Assembly (NCBI GenBank): GCA_024529925.1
Contig: JAFEUB010000736.1
Coordinates: 3,704,501-3,768,500, forward strand
Length of the DNA: 64,000 bases
Source: Ophthalmolycus amberensis
Lineage: Eukaryota > Chordata > Actinopteri > Perciformes > Zoarcidae
Direction: 5' to 3'
The notes below the pieces were generated by a model. It saw nothing but the letters and a program-made list of their open reading frames with translations, was not told the DNA's origin and searched no databases. This document shows, one piece after another, positions 27,901-38,700 of the stretch. The position numbers and the translations under genes are program-made. How positions within the stretch are numbered: the first letter of the stretch is position 1; each line of letters begins with the position of its first letter.

Positions 27901-30900
27901 CCAAGCTGTCACGACTGACGGAGGGCTGAACATTTTTGAAATTGCAGTGGCAAAATCATCATCGTCATTAAATCACTCATGCCACTCATCTCAACTGCGT
28001 ATGTAATCTGCTATTCACCAGTTGAGATGTGTTTGCTTTCAAGCTGTGTGTTGGGAAAAAGATGCTTTATTCTAGGCTGAATGGAGTTAATTGGACATGA
28101 GCTTAGAAGGAGAACATCTGCAAACGCTGCTGACTGATGTGTAGGTTTGAAAGACAGCTGCCTGCAGAGAGCTTCCGAAAACTAATTTCTCACTCTCTCT
28201 TCTCTTTGTCCAACTCTTGTGTTTCTCGCTACCCTGTGCCCTCCACATACGCTTTCTGTCCCTCCCTCTGTACCCCTTCATTTTCACTTCCTGCAGAGGC
28301 TGAAGGAACTCAAGCACAGGGAGTTCGCTCGCAACGTGACCTCAAAATCATGGAAGGACCAGCGCAAACAGGAGAAGGCTCTCAGACGTCTGCACCAGCT
28401 CGCACAGCTGCAACAGGAAACCCAGCGGTGAGTGGGAGGAGAGTGTGTTTGTGTGTCTGTGGCAGTGTGTTAGTCTAATGAGACCAGGGGCAGGAGTCCG
28501 GAGGGGTTAGAGTGTGTCACATCCAGTCAACGTTTCTTTCATTTGATGGATGTATCCACAGACGTTAGAGCACCCAGTTGTCCTAGATAGGCCACAGGTG
28601 AAGTAAATATAACATGAAGACACATTGATGCTCTGAGAGTCTGAGAGTAGACGATTTGTCGGAGAATATGTGTTTTAATGAAGTAGAAAAAATGTGTTTT
28701 TAAGACGTAACTAAAATGAGTAAAACAAGTTGAACGATCAAAGCTTGCCTCTGTGTTTGCATACCGACAGCAATCAAAGCAACGGATAAAAAACAACAAT
28801 ACATCATACATATTATAATCATCTTGATTACGCCTATTCCCTGTGCAATTATCTGTGTTTTCTTATCATCACGCAATAATATGTGAGCAGCATTACTGTG
28901 AATGCCAATGTTAAGCCTCTTCTTTTTTTTCATGTCTTTCTTTCTGTGGTTCTTTGTTCCTTTCTTTTCTTTCTCAATGGAAAACTTATTCTATCTATAT
29001 ATCTATCAATCTATCTATCCATCCATCTATCCATCTATCTATCTATCTATCTATCTATCTATATATCCATCTATCCATCTATCCATCTATCCATCTATCC
29101 ATCCATCTATCCATCTATCTATCCATCTATCCATCTATCCATCTATCCATCTATCTATCCATCTATCCATCTATCCATCTATCCATCCATCTATCCATCT
29201 ATCCATCCATCTATCCATCTATCCATCTATCCATCTATCCATCTATCCATCTATCCATCCATCTATCCATCTATCTATCCATCTATCCATCTATCCATCT
29301 ATCCATCTATCTATCCATCTATCTATCTACGAAGGTATTATTCTCATTATTTGAATTCATCTATCAATTCAATCAATTACAGTTTAATTATTATTATTAT
29401 AATTATTTGAAATAATCCAAGTTTAAGTGATGTGAAGTTAAATCAATTCAAATCAAGAACACTTCTATCACTCTCTGTTTCAGAGTCCCAGGAAGCACTT
29501 CTGGACTAAGAAGTGCAGTCAGGGCTGTGAGACAGCAGCAAGATAAAGACAAGGACCGAAGAGACCGCATCCCTGAGAACAAACCTGAACCCTTCAACCA
29601 CACCCATAGACCCCCTCCTACACAACCCAGATCAGCACGTCTCAGCCACCCGCCAGAAGATCCATGTCAATCTCCCTCCCAGATGCCGCTGGCCACTGCT
29701 CCAGCTGAGTCCCCACTAATCACACATCCGGCATCCAATACGGACCCTTCTGCAGTGTACCCCCAGTCGTGCCTGGGCTTGCATCCCCAGCTGCCTCTCC
29801 CTGGGCGGGGGAAAGTGGGAGGCAGACTTGGCGTGTCCTTCTGCTTCTCACGCAGAGGGCCCAGGCTTGAGCCTTCTGCCTCTGTCTTCTCAGACCTGGA
29901 AGAGGAGGAGAGAGAGAAGAGGGAACAAATGAAAGAAAGGATAAAGATGATGATGGAAAACATTGACCGGAAAATTGGGGCAACAGAGGAGGGGAAACAC
30001 AGTGAGTGTGAAAAGCATGAGTCCAGATCTGACAGTGTTAGTCTTCACGACACAGGGCCAGTTCCCAGAGAGGCTGCCAGAGAAGAGGGGGAGATTGAAA
30101 CAAGAGATGCAGTGAAAGCACACTCTACTATTTCCACAGCAGCACCTGATAATCAGAGCCACGATTCACAATGCTTGCTACCACAGACCCAGGTGGCCCT
30201 ATGGGGCACAGCACTAACAGGGTCACACATGGACACTGAGCACACGGATAGCGAGACAGACAGAAAGCCAGAAACAGAGGGGGGGATGGAGGAGAGTCAG
30301 TATATGCGTGTGCTGGGGAAAGATGGCTCCAACCGTCTGAGATGGCCTGTCAATTTGCTTATGGTCACCAAGTCTCAACCACACATCTCCTACAGCTGCA
30401 ACCCACTCTGTTTGAACCCACAACAACCACAACAACTCACAGAGGATCTGCGGGAGTCACAACAAAATCAGTTGTCTGCTCTCTCAGATGAATCAGATCT
30501 ACGTGTGCCAGCTATTCTTACACCAGATGCTCCTTCCTGTTTAGAAAGACAGACAAGACAAGAGCTGAAAGCACACATACAGGAAGCTGAGGATCAAATC
30601 GATGTGGAGACAGAAGCACACCTGTTGCTAAAGAACGAAAACCTTTCATCGTCAGAAACAAGACCGGAAAGAGGAAGATGCTCGCTAAGTATGGATGATA
30701 ATGTGAGGGCAGCCTCCCATCCATTTGACCCCGCTCATAGTGACAGCTTTCACACAAACTCCCAGAATCCACTGAGAGGCAGATTAGGGGGAACAAGAGG
30801 GATCAGGGAGAGAGCCATCATATCTCTGAGCTGTAAATTAGAGTCTGTCACCCAGCCTGGCACACAGAGGATGTGCACCAGCCCGTCCAGGTGTGACTGT

Positions 30901-33483
30901 GGGAGTGAAACAATGTGCAAGTGTGCCAGCGCTCCACAGCCGTACGTGGGCGTCTCAGAAGTGTCACGCAAAAAGAGGAAAGCCAGCACAAAGAAGCACA
31001 AGCTGGGAAAGAAGAAGAGGGGTGAGAGGGAAAAAGCTTCAAACAAGCTCCAATCAGCAAGGTGCAAAGTGAGGAGTGTTGTCTCTACAGTCTCCATTGG
31101 CACAGAGAGGAGTGGAGAAGCTGGAGGGAGCTGGGGGAAGACAAGGAGGCAAAGGGAGACGAGGATGAGGAGGAGGAGGGCGCAGGGAGCTGGGAGCAGC
31201 TGTCTCCTGGGAAGATGTGAGGCTGAGCCAGTATCTGTCCCTGTCAGGAAGAGGAGGCCTCACAGGAGCCTCAGCACTGAATCCCAGTCACAGGCAGAGC
31301 ACTGCAGTGCCTACTCCCAGCTCGCCAGACACACAGCAGACAGACACAACGAGGGGGAGGGAAAGCGAGACGGCGGTGCAGTGACTTTTCCCTCGCGGCC
31401 TCACTTCTTCTTGCACTCTTTCTCACCAGGATGTAACTCAAAGCTGTTTTGGGAAAGGGGTCACCATAGCAACCCCAGGAGTTTCATTGACTGCTGTTAC
31501 CCTGACAAAAGCTGTGGTTGCAGCCCGGCGAGAAAGAGAAAACTCGTCCACGGGGACAGGAAATCCATTCATAGTAAGCGGAAGAGTTTGAGGCATCGTG
31601 AAGTCTGGGAGGAGACGGAGAGGGGCAGGAACATGGGAGGGCATTCAGGTTACAGAGACAGGGGCCCGATTTCAGACACAGAACAATGGGAGTGGTTGAG
31701 GGGGGGCTATCCTCGAGGTAGTGAGGAGTGCAGGTCAAGAAGTGGGTGGAGATCGAGAAACAGAGCAGTGGAATGGGATCGGGTGGCAAAGTTCAGCCCC
31801 AGTCCGAGCAGCTGGGGCAGGAGAGGCCGACGTCTGAGCACAGAAGATGTAGACTGGGACAGATGCAGCGTGGACAGATGGACATGGGGCAGCAGTGACA
31901 GCTGGGAAGACAGGGGGACACACAGATCCACATCAGGCTCCAGGACAGGAGCAGAGAGCAGAGACAGCCCGGGCTGTGTGTGGAAATGTGCAGGCACCAG
32001 ACGCTCACGCTCCGGACACTTCTCCAGCCCTGAGTGGTGGACAAGTACTCAGACATACAGCCCCCAGAGTGTGATCAACACACAGTCCAGCAGGTGCCAC
32101 AGCCCGCGCTCCTGCAGCCCCTGCAGCAGCACCAGCGTATCCGAGCTAAGCTGGGAGTGGAGCAGGAGCAGTACCTGCTCAGGAGTCACAGCCGATGGGT
32201 TGACAGTTAGCTCCGGCAGGACGTCCTCCGTAGCTCCAGGACTCTCATCTGAGGCCCCTCAGGAGGCAAAAAAGCAGAGCAGCCCTATGTCCACTTCATC
32301 CGGCCTTACCTCTTGTTCCTTCTCTCATTCCTCGCCTCACAGATCCTGTTTTGCTCCCACAGTCCCGAGCCTCAACACACACCATTGTAACACAAGCCCT
32401 TCTCAACTTAAGGAGCCCAATACACAGTCTGACCTTGTACATAGACCCTCTGCCCCTGTCGACACCAGCAGGTCAGGCACAACTCTTCCAGGACTATCTC
32501 CGAGTAAGTCTCTGCCACAGAAACCAGCCAGAATGTTGCTTCTCCCTCTCATAGGGAAACTACCTGCAATCCAGAGAAAGGCCAGAAGGAACAAAGGGTT
32601 GCTGGAGAAGAGTCAGGAGAAGGAGGGAGAGGAGGAGGAGGAGACCAGGGGCAGTGGAATGGATCCTGGAGCGGTCGTCAACAGTCAAAAATGTCCTCTG
32701 GACACGGTTGAGTCAAACCCCAGCAACACTTCAAATCTCTGCCTGACGCGGATTAGGACTGAAGACAAGCAGACAGGTAGAGAGACGGCTCTGCCAATCA
32801 GCTTTACTGCTGAGGAGATGGACAAATACCGCCTCCTGCAAGAGCAGGCGAGAGAGCACATGCAGAAAGTCCTGGAACAGATGCAAGAGAGCGCAGATAT
32901 ACGCACGGAGACAAACTACACACACGCGGCACAGACAGAGAACTGTGGGACTGTAGAGGAACAATACACACCTGCGCACAACACTTCACAGCCTCAAACC
33001 CAGTCACTTCACACAGACACGATGCAAACACAGCACACCCTCCAGGTCAGTCTCCCACTTCCACATGTGGCCCCACAAGAGAACTTCACTCAACCCATGG
33101 CTCTGAGAGTCCCTAGCCTCCCCCCTCTCTCCAGCCTCCATCATATCATTTTACAACACGCAGCCCTCTCCATGCACCCCTCCTCATCCTCTTCCACCTC
33201 CTCCAACTCTCCTTCCATCCACCCACACCCAGCTCAGCTGCCTCACCACCTGCTCCATCTCCACCCCTCCCTCCCTCATCACCTTCACCTCTCTCCCTTC
33301 TCCATATCCTCCCTGTTTCCCTCCATTCTGCTGTCCCATCATCCCATCCCTCTCCTCCCCCAGTCCCCCGCTTTCCATGCGACCCCACTCGCTCCACTCT
33401 CCCAAGTAGCCTTGCAACCCTTGAACCCGCAGTCTTTCATGGAGAGAGCTTGGTCAGTGAGGTTTCAACAGAAGGCATTGTGA
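6940..33483 (+). CDS. znf804b: ZNF804-family C2H2 zinc-finger protein (ZNF804B-like), four coding exons, 1463 aa
   Basis: Spliced CDS: 6940-7062, 24715-24852, 28297-28427 and 29484-33483; every junction is GT-AG and frame-preserving. The amino end carries the family signature ISSTHLSNGHF...KGVFRGPL. One C2H2 finger follows (C61, C64, H77, H83; spacing C-x2-C-x12-H-x5-H) with the conserved EFDNHINSYDHAHKQ, then the basic helix RLKELKHREFARN. In the large last exon, family motifs occur at residues 247-267 (GVSF...SASVF), 417-439 (RWPVNLL...ISYSCNPL), 1144-1168 (LPLIGKLP) and 1235-1264 (PISFTAEEMDKY), with a His/Ser/Pro-rich tail. A Lys/Arg cluster at 626-648 is a probable nuclear signal. There is no G-patch, which excludes GPATCH8. 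MAC at the start, GPLC, SKSWKD and the C-terminal LQPLNP favour ZNF804B over ZNF804A. Mammalian members are about 1200-1350 aa, so this one is slightly long. Family role is neuronal and poorly defined, probably nuclear or RNA-associated. Family assignment is firm; the paralogue call is less so. Confidence 0.88.
7750..7935. repeat. Imperfect (GA)n purine tract
   Basis: About 185 bases almost entirely of G and A on the + strand, mainly GAGA with short GGGG interruptions. It gives spurious RE-repeat (+) and LS-repeat (-) reading frames. Polypurine mirror tracts of this type can form triplex DNA. Confidence 0.85.
8153..8194. repeat. Perfect 42-bp palindrome centred on CCATGG
   Basis: The left arm starts CACGCTCATA and runs to ATACC; the right arm is its exact reverse complement and ends TATGAGCGTG. 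There is no spacer, the centre being CCATGG. The left arm is preceded by an extra copy of the TACACGCTCA decamer. It sits in intron 1 of the zinc-finger gene, in repeat-rich DNA. Confidence 0.95.
11203..11231. repeat. (CA)n microsatellite
   Basis: A run of about 14 CA units in intron 1. Confidence 0.9.
12449..12486. repeat. (CA)n microsatellite with one interruption
   Basis: CA repeats broken once by an AA, in intron 1. A GT repeat follows at 12926-12951 and another at 12974-12994. Confidence 0.9.
17790..18080 (+). mobile_element. Decayed Tc1/mariner-type transposon, 3' transposase remnant
   Basis: The segment AAGGCAAAACAGTGAAC at about 17806-17822, followed by a DLNPTEHL-type coding stretch, is the hallmark of the last catalytic acidic residue region of fish Tc1-like transposases. 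Downstream, GATGTCTATGGGT (17928 onward) and a TTACTTTTGGATCC stretch match the usual 3' coding end and trailer of these elements. The frame is broken by stops, no inverted repeat is visible, and the 5' two thirds are unrecognisable, so it is an old inactive copy. Recognition is by eye. Confidence 0.6.
18174..18222. repeat. Compound (GATA)n-(GATC)n microsatellite
   Basis: About six GATA units change into GATC units with one GATCAATC interruption. GATC arrays are self-complementary, so this part can fold on itself. It lies about 95 bases after the Tc1 remnant. Confidence 0.9.
20104..21317. mobile_element. Non-autonomous hAT-like DNA transposon with exact 8-bp target duplication
   Basis: The element starts CAGTGGCGGGCCGT and ends with the inverted match ACGGCCCGCCACTG. 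It is flanked on both sides by CTCAAAAG (20096-20103 and 21318-21325), an exact 8-bp duplication as hAT elements make. It is 1214 bp long with no transposase-like reading frame, so it depends on another copy for movement. It contains a ten-copy 10-bp tandem array near its right end. The intact duplication and ends suggest a fairly recent insertion. Orientation cannot be set. Confidence 0.87.
21011..21110. repeat. Ten exact copies of a 10-bp tandem repeat
   Basis: The unit GAGCAACTGA is repeated ten times without a mismatch, inside the hAT-like element. Perfect identity implies recent expansion, and copy number is probably variable between individuals. It is not CRISPR: there are no spacers. 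Confidence 0.95.
24715..24852 (+). CDS. znf804b: znf804b-like coding exon 2 (codons 42-87), zinc-finger exon
   Basis: Acceptor TTCCTCCAG/GAG and donor AAACAG/GTACAT, phase 0 at both ends. It encodes the complete C2H2 finger (CELC...H...H) and the conserved HINSYDHAHKQ. Both introns around it are phase 0, so skipping it would keep the frame but remove the only zinc finger. A CA repeat starts about 30 bases after the donor. Confidence 0.95.
24853..28296 (+). other. Intron 2 of the znf804b-like gene (3.4 kb)
   Basis: GT-AG intron. It carries a (CA)n run close to the donor (about 24882-24919), short CA runs near 25940 and 27430, and otherwise unique AT-rich DNA. No exon-like frame with valid splice sites was found. 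Confidence 0.8.
24882..24919. repeat. (CA)n microsatellite next to the exon 2 donor
   Basis: About 19 CA units beginning some 30 bases downstream of the exon 2 splice donor. Intronic CA repeats close to a donor can bind hnRNP L and alter exon use; no such effect is shown here. Confidence 0.9.
28297..28427 (+). CDS. znf804b: znf804b-like coding exon 3 (codons 88-131, split)
   Basis: Acceptor TTCCTGCAG/AGG and donor CAGCG/GTGAGT. The 131-nt exon leaves two bases of an Arg codon that exon 4 completes with A. It encodes RLKELKHREFARN and a basic, Gln-rich helical segment, the conserved block directly after the finger in ZNF804A, ZNF804B and GPATCH8. Confidence 0.95.
28428..29483 (+). other. Intron 3 of the znf804b-like gene (1.06 kb)
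   Basis: GT-AG intron with donor GTGAGT and acceptor CTCTGTTTCAG. About a third of it is a CTAT/CCAT array (28990-29330) that ends roughly 150 bases before the acceptor. Confidence 0.9.
28990..29330. repeat. Compound (CTAT/CCAT)n tetranucleotide array, 341 bp
   Basis: CTAT and CCAT units alternate in higher-order blocks (often CTATCCAT pairs, with occasional CCATCCAT). All three + frames are open through it, which produces spurious YPSI/LSIY-repeat proteins. It lies in intron 3, directly upstream of the large coding exon. Confidence 0.95.
29484..33483 (+). CDS. znf804b: znf804b-like coding exon 4 (codons 131-1463 plus stop)
   Basis: The exon begins after TTTCAG with A, completing the split Arg codon, and runs 4000 nt in one frame to TGA at 33481. 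It encodes most of the protein and is predicted to be largely disordered. Visible features are an acidic/basic segment after SASVF, the ISYSCNPL motif, a Lys/Arg-rich nuclear-signal-like cluster (626-648), Arg/Ser-rich stretches (about 780-920), the LPLIGKLP motif, an EEMDKY helix with coiled-coil-like Gln/Glu pattern, and a Ser/His/Pro-rich tail. A single huge last exon is the family's usual structure. Confidence 0.93.
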
Positions 33484-33627
33484 TTTTGAAAGAGTGGCTG
33501 CCATGTTTATTTATCTTCCTTGGCAAAACAGACTAGCGAGTGAAAGAGAGGAACATTTTTTGGTTTGGACGAAAGCCTGCTATTTGAAATGGGGTTGTAT
33601 CAGTGCTTTCACTCGAATCAACTCCAA

Positions 33628-33666
<39 letters not shown>

Positions 33667-34450
33667 TACACACAAACAGCCCAACTATTGACTGTTTTCA
33701 AATGAAAATTTGTTTCTCGATCTAGCCTCTGCTGTGTTGAAGCAGACATAGTGAAAACAGACTTTGATCCTTTGCTTTTTCCATCATTCCTCATTCAGGG
33801 CCAGAATAAAGGGAAAGGTGCACCTGCTATTCAAAGACAAGCTGAGCTTGTGTCATCCTCTCTCTTTCCTTCTGAACCACAGACAGACCGGCTGCCCTTT
33901 GAAGTAGCCTTCATGCCAGAAACAGAGGGGCAAGAAAGAGTGATAGTACTATCCACTTATCTCCATTTCATACAGGTTATCTGAGTTAGAGTGTGACTTT
34001 CAACAAACATAAATGACGTTCCAGGGACCGGTAGGCTAGCACATCCATTTTAACCTTGGCGTATGCTGTATTTGAGTGTGCGCAACTGTGCGTGTATAAG
34101 AGGTACTTCTGCACTGCCACATACACAATAGGAAGGACGGAAACTACTTTCCATATCTGACACATGTAAAGACCTGTTTTGTCTCTATAGTGTAAATAGT
34201 CTGGCAGTGGGTAATGACATTAGAATCATGGGCTACAATAAAACAAAAGGTGGATTCAACCTTGACCAGCGGTACAATGCTTATTCCACAATCAACAGCT
34301 TCAGTGATACAAACACTTCTTTTCTTGTCATTGTCATGTGTGAAATGAAAGCCTTTTTTTTCCTCGACACAGCATTTAACAAATCTGTTGTTGAGACAGC
34401 AATGAATGAATCGGATCTGCTACAATAAATGTTGGGTGAAAATGAACAGT
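33484..34450 (+). other. Probable 3' UTR of the znf804b-like gene
   Basis: The stretch follows the TGA stop. It has a (CA)n run (about 33627-33662) and candidate poly(A) signals AATAAA at 33805, 34237 and 34424. The last of these is the best candidate for the full-length end, followed by a GT-rich stretch (GTTGGGTG). The true end cannot be set without transcripts. Confidence 0.5.
34424..34429 (+). terminator. Candidate poly(A) signal AATAAA
   Basis: Canonical hexamer about 940 bases after the stop codon, followed by GT-rich sequence. AATAAA copies at 33805 and 34237 could give shorter 3' ends. Confidence 0.4.
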
Positions 34451-35052
34451 CTTAAATGCTTTTTTCTTATTCTGTCTGATTCATGTTTATCGTGCAACAT
34501 GTTGCAACATGTTCCAAAAAAATTATGAATAACGTCTGTGTGGTTTACCCCATCTCAAAGTGAGGCCCAGGACTATCCAAACCTGTCTTACTTGTGACCC
34601 ATTAGGTTGAATCAATGTCTACTTAACCCCTTGTCACAGAGTGCATGTCTATGAACTGTGAGCATGTCAGTTGGGAAGGGAATTTTCCTGTTTGTGCTGT
34701 AAGTTTTAGATGTCACAGGAGGTAAAAAATATACAGTATTTCACAAAGGAAGCAAAGATCAAAAAAGAGTAAACAAAGAAAACTCTGTGGCCGAATTAAA
34801 GATTTCTCATATCCTAAACTGGTGATCATCTTGAACGCTTGAAAAACACTATTCTAGAGTGTCTGAAGAAAAGACAATGATGGCATTTAGTAGGTTTGTC
34901 CAGCAAGTGTAGCAATTCATTTAATAAAAAGGTGCAAATAATGTTTAAAATGTCTTTATTCTCCATTTCTAAATTATAGAAGGATCAGTCTGAAAATGTT
35001 TTATTGTGTCAGTCATTGACTTAGATGCTGCCCTTTTAAAAAGTAGCATTTT

Positions 35053-35096
35053 AATAGCACTCAATTAAAGTTAAATCGGTTTAATTGAGTGCTATT
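35053..35096. repeat. Inverted repeat, 17-bp perfect arms with 10-nt loop
   Basis: Left arm 35053-35069 (AATAGCACTCAATTAAA) and right arm 35080-35096 are exact reverse complements around a 10-base loop. It would form a stable hairpin in RNA or single-stranded DNA. No known family is recognised. Confidence 0.9.
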
Positions 35097-35669
35097 ATGT
35101 TATATTATCCTATTCAATGCAAGATTCTCTGATTGGTTGACCACATTTCACGTCCAGTTTGACCAGGCGCGGACGTATTAAAGCTGCTTGCCAAACAGCT
35201 ACAGTGGCCGGCACTCGGGGAGCAGAACGCAGAGAAGAACAGAGCGGCATCCAGATGGTCCATGGACTTGGACTACCCAGAGTGCTTTGAGAGATTGGAT
35301 TGATTTGCAGTACGTGATATTAGTGAACACAGCCCAACACGCAGCAAGCGGTGACATAAATACAGAAACAAAAACAAGACACAAAATGTACACTCCCAGT
35401 CCTGAGGTGTTGGCTCGAAATATAAGTCAACCCCTGCAGAGATTCGGTAATTAGAGCACAATTCCTCTTTTTCCTCCTCGTGACCACTGAGCTTGCCCGT
35501 GTAGGTGTGTGTGTGTGTGTGTGTGTCTACAATTGTGTGAGTTTGTGAGAAACAGAATGCCTATCTCTCTCCACAGGACAGGAGATCAAACAGACTATGT
35601 GAAATATAGAGCAGCAATAATTAGCAGCTGTTACAGCACCAAACCTCTCTATCTCTACCTCTCGCTCTC

Positions 35670-35670
35670 T

Positions 35671-35724
<54 letters not shown>
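35670..35724. repeat. (CA)n microsatellite
   Basis: About 27 uninterrupted CA units in intergenic DNA. Confidence 0.95.
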
Positions 35725-35725
<1 letters not shown>

Positions 35726-38700
35726 CCTACTGCTCAGTTCTTATCCCAGACTTTAATTTAGAGATACTAAAATGAGCTGGAACTCCTCAGTCCTCCACTA
35801 CTGATGATTGTGGAGATGATACAAAATCAACCCACTGCATTTTTTTGCTCCATTTTCTCTCTGCTTCTTACGCATTAAAATCACTCACACAGTCTAAAGG
35901 GGGAAATGCAGGAGAAGAGCCACATCGGGGAAAGCTTAAAAGCAATTACAGTACTTGAACGAAAAACACATTTTAGTTATTTTAAAACTTCAGCCATGAA
36001 TATGGAGTGCTTGGGACCTCCTCTGCATTATTAAGCAAAATTAGAAGTCACACAAGGGTCACGCCGAAATAAGTAATCACGATATCGCTGTACTTTCTGT
36101 CAGTGACTGATTAAATCATTACCTAAGCCCTGAGATTTGCCCCCTGGTGTGTTCATGTTGTGCTGTTGTGCTGTACGTGCGCGCGTGCCCGTGCACGTAC
36201 GCAGGAGTGTGGTTTTGATTTATGATGGAGAAGAAGCGGTTTCCTCAGTCAATCGCTCCTGTGAATTAATGAGGTATAAAAACTAAAGCTGGCACTCAGT
36301 CAAATACACCAGCAATCACAGAGAGCTCACTGCTCTATTGGCACCACGTTTGATTGTTAGATTGTGGGTATAGATTGCGCTGAGCAAAAAGTGCCCCTCG
36401 CAGCTACCGAAGCGACCCATCGACCCAAATTGCAATGCTGTATAAATGAGACACTTCTCTTGCTCTCTCCCTTTCTTTCCTTTTTCTTTTGGTGGTCTCG
36501 CCTCTTACCCTTCTCTTTGATTCAACCGGGTCAGTGGGGCTTCAGCTCCCCCGGCTGTTCTCCGACTGCGCAGAAGAAAAGGCACCATTACACTTCGTCC
36601 TCTCAATTCCCCTCATTCAGAGGTCTACATTTGTTTCTTTTGTAATTTTTTCTCTCGCAGTGACGTTCATTAAAAGTTTTTGAGGTCGTGGCATAGCGTG
36701 ACATACAGTACCACACTGTTCCACTCCAATTTAAATCTTTTAACTGAATATCTCTTCCTCTTAGAAATAGTAGTTACAGCAAGGGTAATATTTCAACCCT
36801 TCTACTGAGCCAATGACATTCAAAAGTTACAAGTGAAAATAGTTCAAAGGGATCAAGTTCTCTCAACATTAGAGTGCACTAAAAACTGAATAGAAATTCT
36901 ATTTTCTATAGTATTTTAAATAGACGGGTGTCCTTTTAGTTATCCCATTTGATCGTAAATGATCCCGCATATCTAACGATTTTAGGTCGATGCATCATTT
37001 TGCTAACTTTTGTGCGCTTCTGAACTTTAAGCTTCTCGCTTCAAAGAGTAATCTGTCACCGCTGATGCGTCAACAGACACTGCTATTGCTGCAGGTGCCA
37101 TATACGGAGAGCTAAGTGGCTTCAGGCTGTTTAGAGCTTTTACATCAAAAAGATATATCACCATGTATAATTCTGAGCCAGAAAAAGCACCTTCATCCTA
37201 TAAAACACCATCTATTTGTGTTATATTCTATTCACTTACTGTATGCTTGGCTCTCTTGTTGAGCAGAGACCTGTTTGTGGAGGACTTGTATTGTCCAGAA
37301 GTAACTGAGTTCTGTTCGGATTTAGGGATTAGAGGAGGTAGTGGGCTCTGTGATACTCTTCAACTTGGCAGGCGCCCCAAGGACATGACACTGTCAGCAC
37401 ATTGCTGACACTCAGTCGCACACACACACATACACACACATAGAGGTGTAATAGGGTATAATTTAGGAGGCTGTAATAGTGAGATGTGATGCTCGGTTGT
37501 AAGACAGCATGGCTAATTCCCCGGTTATGTTATCTCTGAGAGACAGATGTTCCCACCAAAGATTATGCGTGCACCCACAAAACAAAAGCAACGCACACAC
37601 AAACTGTTCATGCGTCTCTGCGTGCACAGACAATTCTCAGACAATAGAAGCAGCAGGGTAGTCTCTAAAATAGCCTTATTGACAAAAAACACAGATCAAT
37701 GACGAGGACGACTTCTCTGAGAGTTAATTGTGAGTATCAGTCATGAGTTTCTGCAGAAAATAATGAAGAGAAAAGCACGTGCAACTTTTCCTCAACAAAT
37801 ATTTCATTTAAAACCAATTAATTGAATTATGGACGTTGACCCCTTTCCATATTGATTTCAGGAAAAGCACACGTTTTCCCAATGTGAGAAAAACCATATC
37901 ACCTTTTAATAATCACATTAAGCCCCACAAAGCTGTGAGTATTAACCCTTTACGTCAATCAGCTGCAGAGCGTTCCCCACATCGGACACACTATCCATTA
38001 CCCAGGAAATCCATCCTATTCAGGAAACGGTTTCACTGCAGAGAATAAAGGCCATTTGATTCATGGATTCTCACAGCGGCTGTCAGGAAAACCCTTGGGT
38101 CCAGATAACCATCACTCCCATTATGTTGTTGACTCACAGTTCAAATGCACGGCCACAGCATAAAGACAGGGATGCAGATGAGTGGCATGCAGTTCCTATC
38201 AGTCAATCCTCAAGTCAGGGGAGTCGATTTTGTCCTTGGTCTTCTTCGTATTGCTCGTCTGCATTTCTGTCACAGAGTGTCATTGAATATCCATTAAACC
38301 TCTCATGCATCCAAACACAAGGTGTCCGTAAGCATCCAAATAGCGGCTTTGAGGTTGAAAGAATAGCTTGCACACCTTGAAGCAAATTTGAGTGCTTTGC
38401 ACGTGACTTCAAGAGGATATTTTACACAAGTGAACATGTGAACGCTCAAAGTCCTTACTCCTCTGAGTCCTGATCGCCCTCCTCCTGTTTCCGTTTAACT
38501 GGTTTCAGCTTTAAATCTCCACATTCTCATAATTTCCCCCTTAATCCCTTAAGAGGAGCACCCCGCTTTAAAGTCTCTAATTAAGATCCGTGATACACAC
38601 GTACTGTACATCAGCACAGGATAAACAGCACATGCACACACAGCTTGGAGCATTCAGCTCTCTGACAATTGCTGCGTATGTGTGTGTGTGTGTGGGTACT

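Noticed and set aside
28883..29415. Three overlapping 150-175 aa frames of YPSI/LSIY repeats
   Set aside because: They are translations of the CTAT/CCAT array inside an intron; any frame of a tetranucleotide repeat without stops gives this.
29667..33417. Many minus-strand frames of 60-117 aa opposite the large zinc-finger exon
   Set aside because: Shadows of the coding strand; no splice structure, no domain, and they overlap each other at random.
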